Assembly: GCA_002104895.1 (NCBI GenBank)
Contig: MCFG01000055.1
Location: 164,372-228,371, forward strand
Origin: Anaeromyces robustus
Taxonomy: Eukaryota > Neocallimastigomycota > Neocallimastigomycetes > Neocallimastigales > Neocallimastigaceae
Direction of reading: 5' to 3'
Length of the DNA: 64,000 bases
Below are positions 38,087 to 48,876 of the stretch, piece after piece. The notes beneath the pieces were generated by a model, which did not search any database, was not told the origin of the DNA, and saw only the letters and a list, made by a program, of their open reading frames with translations. The position numbers and the translations under genes are program-made. Each line of letters begins with the position of its first letter. Position 1 is the stretch's first letter.

Positions 38087-39180
38087 TTCTTTAAATTATT
38101 TATAGTACATTATATAGTTTTAAAGTAACTTTTATTTATTAAAAAATATATACGTTATATAGTTGAAACAAAATATATATATATATATACATATATATAA
38201 TAATAATAATGATTATTATAGAATATGTATATATATACTGAACAAGATAAAGAAAAATAAAAAAAAATAAAAATAAAATAAAATAAAATAATAAAAAAAA
38301 AAAAGCGAGAGAGAAAGTTATTTTTTACTTTTATTATTTATTATTTAATGAAAAAAAATAATAACATTAAAGGGTATTTTTATTTTAAATATTTTTTATA
38401 TAAAAAATATAATTTTAGATAAAAAAAAAAAAAAAAAAAGACTTATTTCTTCTTTTTATTCCTTTCTATTATTTAATCCTTTTCTTTATTCATTTTTTCT
38501 CTCTTTATTTCTTTCTCTCTCTCTCTTTTTTTTTTTTTTTTTTATTTATTTATTTTATTTTATTTTTTTTTTTTGAATAATTTCTTTAAGGAAAAAATTT
38601 AATGTTAATTTTTTTCTTATGTAAAAAAAAAATAAGATGTTATAATAATAATGATAATATTAATAAAAAAGATTATAGGAAAACAAACAAACAGAATAAA
38701 TAAATAAAATAATTTAAAAAAAAAGAAAATTAAGATTGTCAATATATTGAAAAAAAAAAAATAAAACAATTTATTTTTTTTTTTTATTTATTTATTCTAC
38801 ATTTTTTTACTTAACTTTTAAAATGTGTTTTTAGGTAATATTTTCATTTTTTTTTTTTTTATTGATTATAATTATACAACAAGAATGGTTTTATTTTATT
38901 TTATTTAAATAAATATAAAGTATAATTATAAAGAAATGATTTTTCTGAAATTTTTTTTATTATACAAGTATAATATCATCCTTTATGAATTTAAAAATTC
39001 TTTTTATTGGAATATTTTTATTATGATAATAAAAAAAATTTATATATATATTTAGAGGAATAAAAATTATTTAAAAAAAAAAAAGTTAATCTTGGTTTTA
39101 TTAAATTTAAAAAGTTTTTTGTATATACACTATAATTACTATTACTATTCTAAGAAGATATTCAAATAATCAAATAATAT
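37513..39180. other. A/T-rich 3' flank of 7-helix gene 4, no gene seen
   Basis: AAAT and AAAAAT arrays directly after the stop codon, several poly(A) runs (the longest at about 38051-38084) and a pyrimidine-rich CTCTCT/T-run segment at about 38445-38575. No open frame with balanced composition. Confidence 0.5.
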
Positions 39181-40814
39181 ATGGCTTCCTATTTAAATTG
39201 TGACCAGTGATAACTCTAGTGTAGATAATAGAGTTAATAATAATATCGTTAAGAGTTATTAAAAGTAGTGATCATATTAGGATTAATAGTATAAATAATA
39301 TAGATATTTTTAGGTAATAAAAAAAATAGTTAATAGGTATATCGAATTTATTTTTTTTTTTTTTTTAATTGGTGGAAGAGAATATATGGTTTTAGTGAAA
39401 GAATTATTAACAATGGTTCATACAAAAAAGGAAATGGAAATGTTTGTTTAAATTATCAGACTGAATCTGGTACTTATTCAAAATCTCCATTCTTGTTGGC
39501 AATCTGTGGCTCGATTGAATGATATTATGCTTGTTGTCTGTAAAAAAAAAAAAACAACATATATTATTGTTCAATAAATTCAAAACCAACCAACCTCTCC
39601 AAGGAACTTCAATACTGATAAAACACAGTAAGGACTACCTAGTAAAGGCAAATGCCTGATCCTATTTCCAACCCAAGTGGAATAGAATAGATCAATTTTA
39701 CTTTAATTCTATATGTAGAAATTAAGCGGTTGTCTATGAATTTATAATTTTTATATATTATTATACTACTTTTTTTTTTTCCCTTCCAGTATTATTCATT
39801 ATTATCTTTAATGTTTTACTGGTTTTTTATTATTATTTTTTTTTTAGTATCATTTTTTTATTTTTTCATTATGTGTTTTTTTTTTTTTTTTTATGATTCA
39901 TGTATTTTTAATATTTAAGTTAAATAAAAATGATGTACGAATTGTGTGCTATGAAAAAAAAAAAAAAAAAAAATTCAAATAATATAAAATCTATTAAGAT
40001 ATTGCCACAACTATTGTGAAAGAATATACTAATATAAATTTTCCTTCACCTTCACCAGACCTAATAGAGACAAAAATATTTAAAGAAAGAATAAAAAAAA
40101 ATCTTTGATGAAAATATTTGTTAAAGTAACAAAGAAAAATATAATAGATCATCCCTTAATCGTTATTATTTTTATATATTGTAAAAAAGTATTTTTTTGT
40201 TTTTATCCGAAATGAGAAATAATCATGTAATTTAAGGGAAAAATTATATACAAATACCTTTTATGAAAAAAAAATATATTTATATCCTTATATAATATAA
40301 TTTGTTTTTAAAATTTATATTTACTATAAAAATATTGTTAAGTTTGACGTATAAATATAAGTACAAGTGAAAATAAAAATAAAAATAAAAATATTCAAAA
40401 AAAAAATATTTTTCACTTAATAATGATGCCCCAATACCTTAAAAAAAAATTATAATGATAATAATAAAATTATATCATCATTAATAAAAATAATAGAAAA
40501 ATTTATTAATTAATGAAGATGTAAAAAATAGATAATAATAATAATAATATATATATATATATATATTATTATTGTTATCTATATTTTTTTTTTCTCTAGC
40601 TGATGATACTATAAATAATATTTTTAGGTAAGCTATAACTATAAGGGAAGATGCTAATCAAGGGAATGATAGGAATGATATGTTAATTGAAATAACAATT
40701 CACAGAAAAAGAAAGAAAGAAAGAAAACTTGACCATTTAATGAATAAAAATTTGAGAGAAAAAGAAAAAGAAAAAAACTTATTAAAGAATAATGAAAGAT
40801 ATAATATAATTTAG
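39181..40814 (+). pseudogene. Cluster of broken coding-like fragments (relic of an unknown gene or transposon)
   Basis: This stretch is less A/T-biased than its surroundings and contains short open segments with normal amino-acid composition, each broken by stops or frame changes. Segments: 39197-39262 (VTSDNSSVDNRV...), continued in another frame to about 39317 (IKSSDHIRINS...IFR); 39367-39522 (NWWKRIYGFSERIIN, then GSYKKGNGNVCLNYQTESG); 39998-40108 (DIATTIVKEYTNINFPSPSP, then DLIETKIFKERI); and 40632-40814 (EDANQGNDRNDMLIEITIHR, then a Lys/Glu-rich coiled segment). The first series and the stretch before 40632 both end in ATTTTTAGGTAA, which could be exon ends with GTAA donors. I could not join them into a sensible gene or assign a family. 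Decayed gene is the favoured reading; an intron-rich unknown gene is the alternative. Confidence 0.35.
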
Positions 40815-40982
40815 GAATCTGAAAAAAATATAAAATAAATATAAAAGATTATTTAAAAAAATTTGTACTGGAATTTGTATCGATATATAAATATTGTAAA
40901 AAAAAAAAATGATTTTTTTTTATTCTTATATAGATTAAGAATATCTTTAAAGAATATAAAACAAATTTTTTTATATTTTCCA

Positions 40983-41023
<41 letters not shown>

Positions 41024-41100
41024 GTTATTTTTTAACACAATATAACAGCAGTATTAATAATTAATTTTATATTATTTATTTATTTTCTTTTAAAGAATAT

Positions 41101-41371
41101 ATATATATATTTTGTATTTTAATAATAATATGAAATTAATTTTAATTTCAGTGTCGAATAATTATGAAGCGATATGAATAATCTTAAGAATATTTTTATT
41201 TAATATCTATATGAATAATAATTGTAATAAAATATATATATATATATATATATTTTGTATTTTAATTAATGGAAATGAAAAATCAATTCAACTGTAATAA
41301 TTTCAGTACAGTTTAGGAAATATTAAACAATGAAGCAATATGGATAATCTTAGGAATATTTTTTTTTTTTT
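41101..41371. repeat. Diverged tandem duplication of about 110-140 bp
   Basis: Both copies start with an AT dinucleotide run then TTTTGTATTTTAAT, and both end with ATGAAGC-ATATG-ATAATCTTA-GAATATTTTT. Copies are about 41101-41198 and 41232-41371. The middle differs by small insertions, so the duplication is old. Confidence 0.55.
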
Positions 41372-41995
41372 ATTTTTATTTTTTTTATATTTTCATTAAT
41401 TAAAAATGGATTTATTAAAATAAAAGATATTTCCCTCTCATGTCATATAAAGAATACTTTTAAAATAATGATTTTATATTTTTCATATTTATTTATTTGT
41501 TTTTATTTTATATATAAATCTAATTGAAATTTTTTGGTCTCTAATGTATTTAAATATATAAAACGTAAAATGACTGTAATATATACAAATTACTTTTCAA
41601 AAAAAAAAAATAAAAATAAAAATATTGTTTAAAATGGTTCATATTTACTTTAATTCATAAACATTACAAATAATAAATTAATAATATATAAAATAAAATA
41701 AAAATAAAAATAAAATATAAATTATATATTAATATATTTATACTATTTTGATGGTGTTTATTGAAATAAAAAAAATAAAAAAATAAAGTTTAAAGTAAAA
41801 ATACATATATATATATATGTCCTATTTATCTATAGATATTATACTTTTTTTTTTTTTTTTTTTTTTTTTTTGTTAATATAATAATATATTTATAATATAT
41901 ACAACTATCAAACCAAACTAAACCAAACCAAAATAATAATAATAATAATAATAATTATTATTATTATACAATTTTAAGTTAAAAAATCGAACTAT

Positions 41996-42004
41996 AAAAA
42001 AAAA
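41996..42004 (-). terminator. RNA polymerase III terminator
   Basis: Nine consecutive T on the minus strand, beginning 11 nt after the 3' end of the tRNA-Arg gene. Runs of T are the standard Pol III termination signal. Confidence 0.8.
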
Positions 42005-42014
42005 TAAAGGTCTA

Positions 42015-42087
42015 CATGCCAAACGGGACTCGAACCCGTAATCTTCAGATCCGAAGTCTGACGCCTTATCCATTAGGCCACTGGCAC
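42015..42087 (-). tRNA. tRNA-Arg (anticodon UCG)
   Basis: A full cloverleaf reads on the minus strand. The 7-bp acceptor stem is GTGCCAG with TTGGCAT (G-U at both ends). The D arm is GCCT/AGGC with loop AATGGATA. The anticodon stem is TCAGA/TCTGA with loop CTTCGGA (anticodon TCG, decoding CGA). A 5-nt variable loop is followed by T stem ACGGG/CCCGT with loop TTCGAGT. The discriminator is G and CCA is not encoded, as expected for a eukaryotic tRNA. There is no intron. Internal A and B boxes are intact and a T9 terminator follows. Its 5' side is occupied by an LTR element 68 bp upstream. Confidence 0.96.
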
Positions 42088-42150
42088 AACCAATGCAGCT
42101 TGAAATTATGAAATTTGATTGGTAAATTTTATAATTTTTACCCTCCATAA

Positions 42151-42155
42151 AAAAA
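42151..42155. repeat. Possible 5-bp target-site duplication (AAAAA), left
   Basis: AAAAA immediately precedes the left LTR and AAAAA follows the right LTR at 43862-43866. A 5-bp duplication is typical of LTR element integrase, but both sites lie in longer A runs so the evidence is weak. Confidence 0.4.
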
Positions 42156-42607
42156 TGTAAAGATTTGGAGTGACCACTAGGTTATTGTAGGAAATTAATA
42201 ATAAATAATAATTATTTATTTAATTAAAATAAAATACATGAATTTATATATTCAAAAATCTATTCTAAATTATTACATGATTGGGCAAATTATTTAAAAT
42301 AAGAATTATATAATTATTTAATTATTATTTTAATTAAATAAATATAATATTAAGAACTAGATAAATTATTATATTAATTAAGTGAATAATAAATTAATAT
42401 TTAAATAAATTTATTTCAATGAATACATATTATTAATTTAAGTAAATTATTATCTAATAATTGAGTGAATATATTTATTATTAATTAAATAAATAATATT
42501 ATTCCGAAAGGTAAATAGTAAGGTTCGAACCAGAGACAACCAACATAATAATAGAAGCAGGTAGAACTGAGCCTAATTAGTAGCCATAATGGATCCATAT
42601 CATTACA
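42156..42607. repeat. Left LTR (452 bp, carries a 141-bp deletion)
   Basis: Aligned to the right LTR it is nearly identical outside one gap: about 141 bp present in the right copy after AATAATAAATAATAAT is missing here. One substitution is seen (GTAAATAGTAAGG versus GTAAAGAGTAAGG). It contains the palindromic B-box-like word GGTTCGAACC. Confidence 0.9.
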
Positions 42608-43268
42608 TGGTCCTCCTCTAAAGATCGGATACCAGACGATCGCTAATATAAAAGAATAGTAAATAAGAGTTTGTAGATAATCTAAAGAGAGTTATAATCG
42701 AGAGTAATCATTAAAAGCCTAAAAAAAAAATTTGTATAAGATAGTATCTACAAAAAGATATATTAAAATATTAGAGTTATAGTATTTGATTATTTAGCGG
42801 TAACGTATCCTAAAATAGTAGTTAAAATTTTATATCGAAGTAGAGTTTAAGAGGTATTATATGGCAGGCACAGATAAAATAAAGATAAATTGGTATCTGG
42901 TTTTCTAGTAGAATTGAGTATGAACAGAAAATTACCAAAAAATGCGGCTAACGGCATCAAAATTGAAATAAAGATTTTTTGAGAAGAAAAATAGGTAAAA
43001 CTGTTCTAGAATGTTCCAAACTAGTTCAAAGTGTACTCCTGATGGAGATAATTTATATTTAGTGAAAAACGCATCATTTTTTTAAACCGATTGGTAAAAT
43101 TAAAAAATTTCCGAAAAAGATTGATGGATGCGTTGTTGTTCTTATTTTAATATTATTGAAAATAGATTTTCGATTTATAGCGTTTATTGAAACGTTGAAC
43201 GGTGAAAACCTTGGAAGGATTGGTCCTACAACAAGGTAGTGGGTGTTGTTTCAACGTGGAATCGATAT
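42608..43268. other. LTR-element interior, 661 bp, non-coding
   Basis: Visibly richer in G and C than the flanks but without a usable open frame. The longest start-anchored segment on the plus strand, at about 42861 (MAGTDKIKINWYLVF), stops after 15 codons. Near the right end, ACGTTGAA (about 43193-43200) and TTCAACGT (about 43250-43257) form a small inverted repeat. Both ends contain TTGGTCCT- or TGGTCCTC-type words. It probably serves for packaging or priming by a partner element elsewhere. Confidence 0.7.
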
Positions 43269-43861
43269 TGTAAAGATTTGGAGTGACCACTAGGTTATTG
43301 TAGGAAATTAATAATAAATAATAATATAATATATTAAATTATTTATAACACTATTGATTATTCACTTAATTAATTAGTAGATTCATTTATATAATATATA
43401 TTTGTTCATTTATTTATGGTTGATATTTATATTTTATTTATTATTAATTGATTGTTAATATCGACTCAAAGAGTCAAATAAAATAAAATACATGAATTTA
43501 TATATTCAAAAATCTATTCTAAATTATTACATGATTGGGCAAATTATTTAAAATAAGAATTATATAATTATTTAATTATTATTTTAATTAAATAAATATA
43601 ATATTAAGAACTAGATAAATTATTATATTAATTAAGTGAATAATAAATTAATATTTAAATAAATTTATTTCAATGAATACATATTATTAATTTAAGTAAA
43701 TTATTATCTAATAATTGAGTGAATATATTTATTATTAATTAAATAAATAATATTATTCCGAAAGGTAAAGAGTAAGGTTCGAACCAGAGACAACCAACAT
43801 AATAATAGAAGCAGGTAGAACTGAGCCTAATTAGTAGCCATAATGGATCCATATCATTACA
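43269..43861. repeat. Right LTR (593 bp, full length)
   Basis: Same TGTAAAG start and CATTACA end as the left LTR. It retains the 141-bp segment missing there, which contains the small palindrome GACTC-AAA-GAGTC and further A/T sequence. Confidence 0.9.
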
Positions 43862-43914
43862 AAAAAAATTTTCAAGATCTTTCCAAATAATAATAATAAT
43901 AATAAAAAGTAAAA

Positions 43915-44041
43915 AAAAAAAAAAAAAAAAATAAAATAACAAATAGCCTTTTAAAAAAAAAATTTATAAAAAAGTTTTTTTTTCCTTTTTTTTTTTTTTT
44001 TTTAAAAGGCTATTTGTTATTTTATTTTTTTTTTTTTTTTT
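43915..44041. repeat. 48-bp perfect inverted repeat
   Basis: The left arm 43915-43962 and right arm 43994-44041 are exact reverse complements with a 31-nt loop. The outer part is poly(A)/poly(T), but the inner core (TAAAATAACAAATAGCC then TTTTAAA) is complex, so this is a true inverted duplication. It starts 54 bp after the right LTR. Confidence 0.8.
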
Positions 44042-45007
44042 AACATTACACAAAATCAAAAATCAAAGAATTTGATTTGTATTAAAGAAAAAATGGTTAA
44101 ACCAAACAAAAATTAAAAAAAAATTAAAAAATTAAAAAATTAAAAATTAAAAAAAAAAAAATATTTAAAAATAAAAAATAAAAATAATAATATTTATTTT
44201 ATATTTTTATTTTTATTTATATTTATTTTCTTATTTATTTATTTATTTAGTTATTTATATTTCAATATTTTTTTATTTATTTATCTATATTTCTATATTT
44301 TTTTATTATTTTTTTATCTATTTATTTTTCTTTTTATTATTATTATATATAAAATGATAATAAAAATCAAAAATAAAAAAAAAAAAATTATTATTATATA
44401 TTTTAATAAATATAAAAAAAAGTATATCTTTAATATTATAATATTATTCTATACATATATAAAAGTAATTAACATTAAACATTAACTTTAATATAGAATA
44501 TTATTAATATTTACAAAAAAAATAAATAAAAACAAAATTATTATTTATATATATATTTATCTAAGAACAAATAATAATAATATATATAATAAAGTAAAAT
44601 AAAAAAAAAATAAACTTTTTTTTTCTTTTTTTGGTTTTTATTATCATTTTTTATAAATAACAATAATAATACTTTTTACATATTAAAAAATAAAAAAGAA
44701 AAATACAATATATATAGAAAAATAAATTAAAAAAAAAGCAAAAAAAAAGAATATATATAAATATAATATTAATTTATTATGTTGGGTTGTGTTTTAGAAA
44801 AATTGTTTTGAAATTTACTGTATTGACGAGTTTTTATTTAATTTAATTTTATTTTATTTATTATTTAAATTGTTTATTATTAATTATTATTTATGTATTT
44901 ATTTATATAATTATTTATTTATTATACATTATGAAAAATTAATAACTAAACAATGTTATTAAGTAAAATGCGTATTAATATTATCTATTACTCTACATTT
45001 ATTTTAA

Positions 45008-45010
<3 letters not shown>

Positions 45011-45041
<31 letters not shown>

Positions 45042-45054
45042 TCTATTTATCTAT

Positions 45055-45089
<35 letters not shown>

Positions 45090-45154
45090 CTTATTTATTT
45101 ATTTATTTATTTATTTTATTATTTATTTACTTATTTATTTATTTATTTATTTAT
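45011..45154. repeat. (TTTA)n tetranucleotide array
   Basis: About 36 TTTA units with a few C interruptions. It faces the complementary array at 45410. Confidence 0.85.
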
Positions 45155-45409
45155 TATATATTTACTAATTAATTTTATTTACTAATTAATTGTATTAATT
45201 ATAGATTTAGATAAAATTTATAATACAAATTTATAATTTACCTATAATTACTCTATATAATAAAAAATTGATTTATTTTTTTATAATTTATAGATAAATT
45301 ATAATAATTAAATTAAATAATAATTTTTATATATAAAATGTTCCCCCATCATTAAAATATTAAAAAATTTAAAATTTTAATTTCAATATAGGAAGAATAA
45401 TAAAATATA

Positions 45410-45410
45410 A

Positions 45411-45486
<76 letters not shown>

Positions 45487-45527
45487 AAATAAATAAATAG
45501 ATAAATAGATAAATAATTAAATAAATA
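45410..45527. repeat. (AAAT)n tetranucleotide array
   Basis: About 29 AAAT units with a few G interruptions near the right end. It is the reverse complement of the 45011-45154 array across a 255-bp spacer. Confidence 0.85.
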
Positions 45528-46955
45528 ATAAGAAATAAGGAAAGAAATAAAGAAAAGAATAAAGTTTAAGGAAAAAAAAATTTTTTTATTTATGGTATAT
45601 CAAATATTAAATATCAAATATTAAAAAAAAATAGATTTTTCTTTTTTTTTTATTTTTTATTTTTTTTTTTTACTCTTTTAATTATTTATTTTTTTTATTG
45701 ACTATTATTGTTATAAATATAAAGCTAAAATGAGAAAAGTAATATTTATATTAATTTATATTAATTTTTTTTTATATTATATAATTAATAATAATTATAG
45801 AATATGTTTATTAAAGTATTATATATAAAAAGAAATAACAAAAAATAAAATAAAACAAAATAAAATAAGATAAATAAATAAAATATAATAAAAATATTTT
45901 AATTATCTATCTTATTTAAGTTTCATATAGTCATTGTTATTATTATTATTCATTATACATTGCATTTTATTTTAGATATAGATTAATTTGATATTTATTT
46001 TTATTTTAATTTTATTTTATTTTATTTTATTTTGTTATCATTTATATAGAATGACATCACTTTTTTTTTTTTTATTGAATTACTGATTTATTTATTTATT
46101 GTTTCATTTGTTTATTTAATAATATATATATATTTAAGATATTTATTTATTTATTTATTTATTTAATTATTTATTTAATTTAATTATGTAGATTTATTAT
46201 TTAATCTATAGAGGATGATAAAATTTTTTATATGAACGGCAACTTTTTTTTTTTTTGTTTTTTCGAAACAAAAATATATTCTTTTTTTTTTTTATTTATT
46301 AATATATTAATAGACTTATTTATATCAATATATATTTTATAATTAAAAAATATTAATAAATTATATCATAAATAAAAAGGAAAGGAAAATAAAAATAAAA
46401 ATATAATAAAATAAAAATAAAATAAATAAAAACAAAGTAATTAAAAACAAAGCAATATTAAAAACAATATATTTATATATTATATAAAGAAAAAACATTC
46501 TTTTTTTTTTTATTTTTTTTTATTATTATTATTTAAATTATAAGCAAAGTTACATATATTTATTTTACAAATGAATATATATATATTAATTAAAAATATA
46601 TATAAAACCTATTGTTTTTTTATATAAATCTCTTGTTTGATATAAAGAGATTATTCGAAAAAAAATACTTTATATATATATATATATATAAATATAAATC
46701 TAATGATTATGATAGTGGGTATTATCAATTTTTTTTATAATATTCTATATAAATATATATATAATAATAAATATTATATATATTTTTGTTTATTTTTTTT
46801 ATCATTAAAAAAAATATAAAAAAATTTTTTAAAAAAAAATAAAGGTATATAAATTTATTGAAAATTATTTGAAATAATTTAAAACTATTGACTTATTATT
46901 ATCATTATAGTATTATTATTAGTTTAATATTTCTCTCTCTTTTTTTTTTTTTTTT

Positions 46956-47336
46956 TTACATTTGTTGTAACCTAAGTCTTTCTTCTTCAATTTGTTGATA
47001 AAGTTGATCTTGCATTTGAAGGAATAACATTTGTTCTTCATAGGCACTTAAACCATTATCACCCATTTGTACATCTTCTGGTCTATTTATGGCTTCTTGA
47101 TAATTATTATTATTATTATTGATATTATTATTATTATTTTGATTAGTGATAGTATTATCAATTGGACTACTACTTGTTATACTTGTTGGTGAATTATTTG
47201 GAAAATTTGAATTACTAAAAGGTGAAGTAGCTGATGGTATTTGTAAAGGTGAAGAAGAAACATTATCGGACATATGCATGGCCATGAACATTTCATGAAG
47301 ATTGTCCATGTTAAAATCTTGTGTATTAATATTCAT
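46956..47336 (-). CDS. Small Asn/Ser-rich protein with C-terminal charged helix (126 aa, unknown)
   Basis: Single-exon reading frame with balanced composition at its ends, in contrast to the simple-repeat frames around it. The N-terminus (1-25) is Met/Asp-rich and could form an amphipathic helix (DNLHEMFMAMHMSDN). Residues 26-80 are Ser/Pro/Thr/Asn-rich and probably disordered, with two Asn runs. The C-terminus (84-126) has RPEDVQMGDNGLSAYEEQML followed by a Gln/Glu/Leu-rich helix (QMQDQLYQQIEEERLRLQQ), a likely coiled coil. There is no signal peptide or membrane segment. I do not recognise a family; an adaptor or transcription-associated role is only a guess. The start codon sits after an A-rich leader (minus strand) like other genes here, and a poly(T) tract lies just past the stop. 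Confidence 0.65.
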   Translation of the reverse strand: MNINTQDFNMDNLHEMFMAMHMSDNVSSSPLQIPSATSPFSNSNFPNNSPTSITSSSPIDNTITNQNNNNNINNNNNNYQEAINRPEDVQMGDNGLSAYEEQMLFLQMQDQLYQQIEEERLRLQQM

Positions 47337-48845
47337 TTTTATTTTTTATTTTTATTTTGTTTTTTGGTTACTTTTTTCTTATTTTATATCAAATATATAT
47401 TGTTTTATTTAAAGTAAATAAAATTATTCTTTGTTTGAATTTTAAAGTAGAGAACCTGGTTTTTTTTTTTTTATAAAAATATATAAAATATATTTTTATA
47501 ATGTTAATTTCATTCAAAAACTTTTTATTTTTATTAATTTTTTTAATATATATACCTTTATTTTCTTAATAGAATTACTTCTTTATATATTTAAAAAAAA
47601 ATTACTATTCAATTTTTTATTAAAAATTGAAAAATAAAACTAATTTTTCCTTTTTCTTAAAAAAAAATAATTTTAGAAATAGAGAAAAAAAAAAAGAAAG
47701 TGAATTTCTTTTTTATTTATTTATCTTTTTTTTTTTTCGTTTTGTTTTATTTTCACTTTTCTATTTTTAAAAAAAATTTTTTTTATTATTATTTTTTTAA
47801 TATTTTTTTCAATTTTTTTTATAATACTTTAATTTAATATAAATTAATTATTATATAAATATATATTATTTTATATTATAATTATATTATTTGATATATT
47901 TTTATATATATTTGAATATAAAATAAATATATTTTAATTATATTTAAATTATTTTATTTTAAAATTTCATTTTTATTTTATTTTATTTTGTTTTTTTTTT
48001 GTAGTTTCAATTATAATTTTTCTATATAAAAATATAATTTTATTATATAATAAAATATATTAAAAGAAAATTGACATTTTAAATTATTCATTAATAATGA
48101 ATTAATTATTTAATATATTAAATTATATATAAATAATAAATTAATTTAAATTTCATTATATAAATGGAATATATTTAATTATAAAATTTTTTAATTTTTC
48201 GTTTTTTTTAACATTTTTAAGAAAAAGTCTATAATATATATAATATAATATATATATAATTTATATAAATCATTATATAAAATATATAAAATATATATTA
48301 TAAAATATACTTAAAATAATAAAATATGCATATAAAAAAAATAAAAAAATAAGGAAAAATAAAAATAAAATTAAATAATTATTATTAATTATTATTATGT
48401 AATATGAACTCTTATTTAATGATTATAATATTAATTAAATTAGTTAATGATAAATAAAACATATAAAATGAATTTTTTTATATAATAAAAATTATATAGT
48501 TTATTAATATTATAAATACATTTTATTATATATAAAAAATTTCAAAAAAATTTTATTTTTTAAAAAATAAAAATTAAAAAATAAAATGAATTATTAAAAG
48601 ATTTTTTAAATATAATTATATATATTAGAAGTATATTTAAATATATAATCAATTTTGAAAATTAATATAATTTTGTAATTTAAATTTTAACGTTTATTTT
48701 CATAGGATGTGAAAAAGGCATGGGAACAAAAAAAAATTTGATGATAAATTTTTATTTAAATTTAAATATATTATCATTATATTATAATATATATTAAAAG
48801 TTTTTATTGATTTATTTATTTTTATTATAAGAAAATAAAAAAAGC

Positions 48846-48876
<31 letters not shown>

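Larger units (their letters stand above)
40815..42014. other. A/T-rich spacer with diverged direct duplication
   Basis: No gene seen. It holds an AAAT array (about 40983-41021), a diverged tandem duplication (41101-41371), a long T run (about 41846-41871) and, just before the tRNA gene, an AAT array. The nine-A run 41996-42004 is the Pol III terminator (T9 on the minus strand) of the tRNA gene. Confidence 0.5.
42156..43861. mobile_element. Non-autonomous LTR retroelement beside tRNA-Arg
   Basis: Two direct repeats (42156-42607 and 43269-43861) begin TGTAAAG and end CATTACA, so each LTR has TG...CA ends and 5-bp terminal inversions (TGTAA/TTACA). They enclose only 661 bp, which has stops in every frame and encodes no gag, protease, integrase or reverse transcriptase, so the element resembles a TRIM/LARD-type derivative. 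Orientation is unsettled. On the plus strand TGGTCCTCCTCTAAAG directly follows the left LTR and could be a primer-binding site. On the minus strand the same bases read AGAGGAGGA before an LTR start, like a polypurine tract. The element sits 68 bp upstream of the tRNA gene 5' end, matching the insertion preference known for several Ty1/copia- and Ty3-type elements. Confidence 0.85.
43862..46955. other. Repeat-rich spacer after the LTR element, no gene seen
   Basis: Contains a 48-bp perfect inverted repeat (43915-44041), a pair of oppositely oriented tetranucleotide arrays (45011-45154 TTTA, 45410-45527 TAAA) and otherwise homopolymer A/T. Open frames rich in Ile/Tyr/Leu/Phe across the TTTA array are artefacts of the repeat. 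Confidence 0.55.

Noticed and set aside
39407-39589. Minus-strand 60-residue frame over the relic region
   Set aside because: The plus-strand frame at 39367-39522 has the more protein-like composition; the minus frame ends in Phe runs from T tracts and shows no recognisable motif.
42608-42630. Left-LTR junction as binding site for the neighbouring tRNA-Arg primer
   Set aside because: The tRNA-Arg 3' end would require TGGCATGCCAA; the element has TGGTCCTCCTC, so this tRNA is not the primer.
44953-45168. 71-residue open frame rich in YLFI repeats
   Set aside because: It is the translation of a TTTA microsatellite and has no independent coding evidence.
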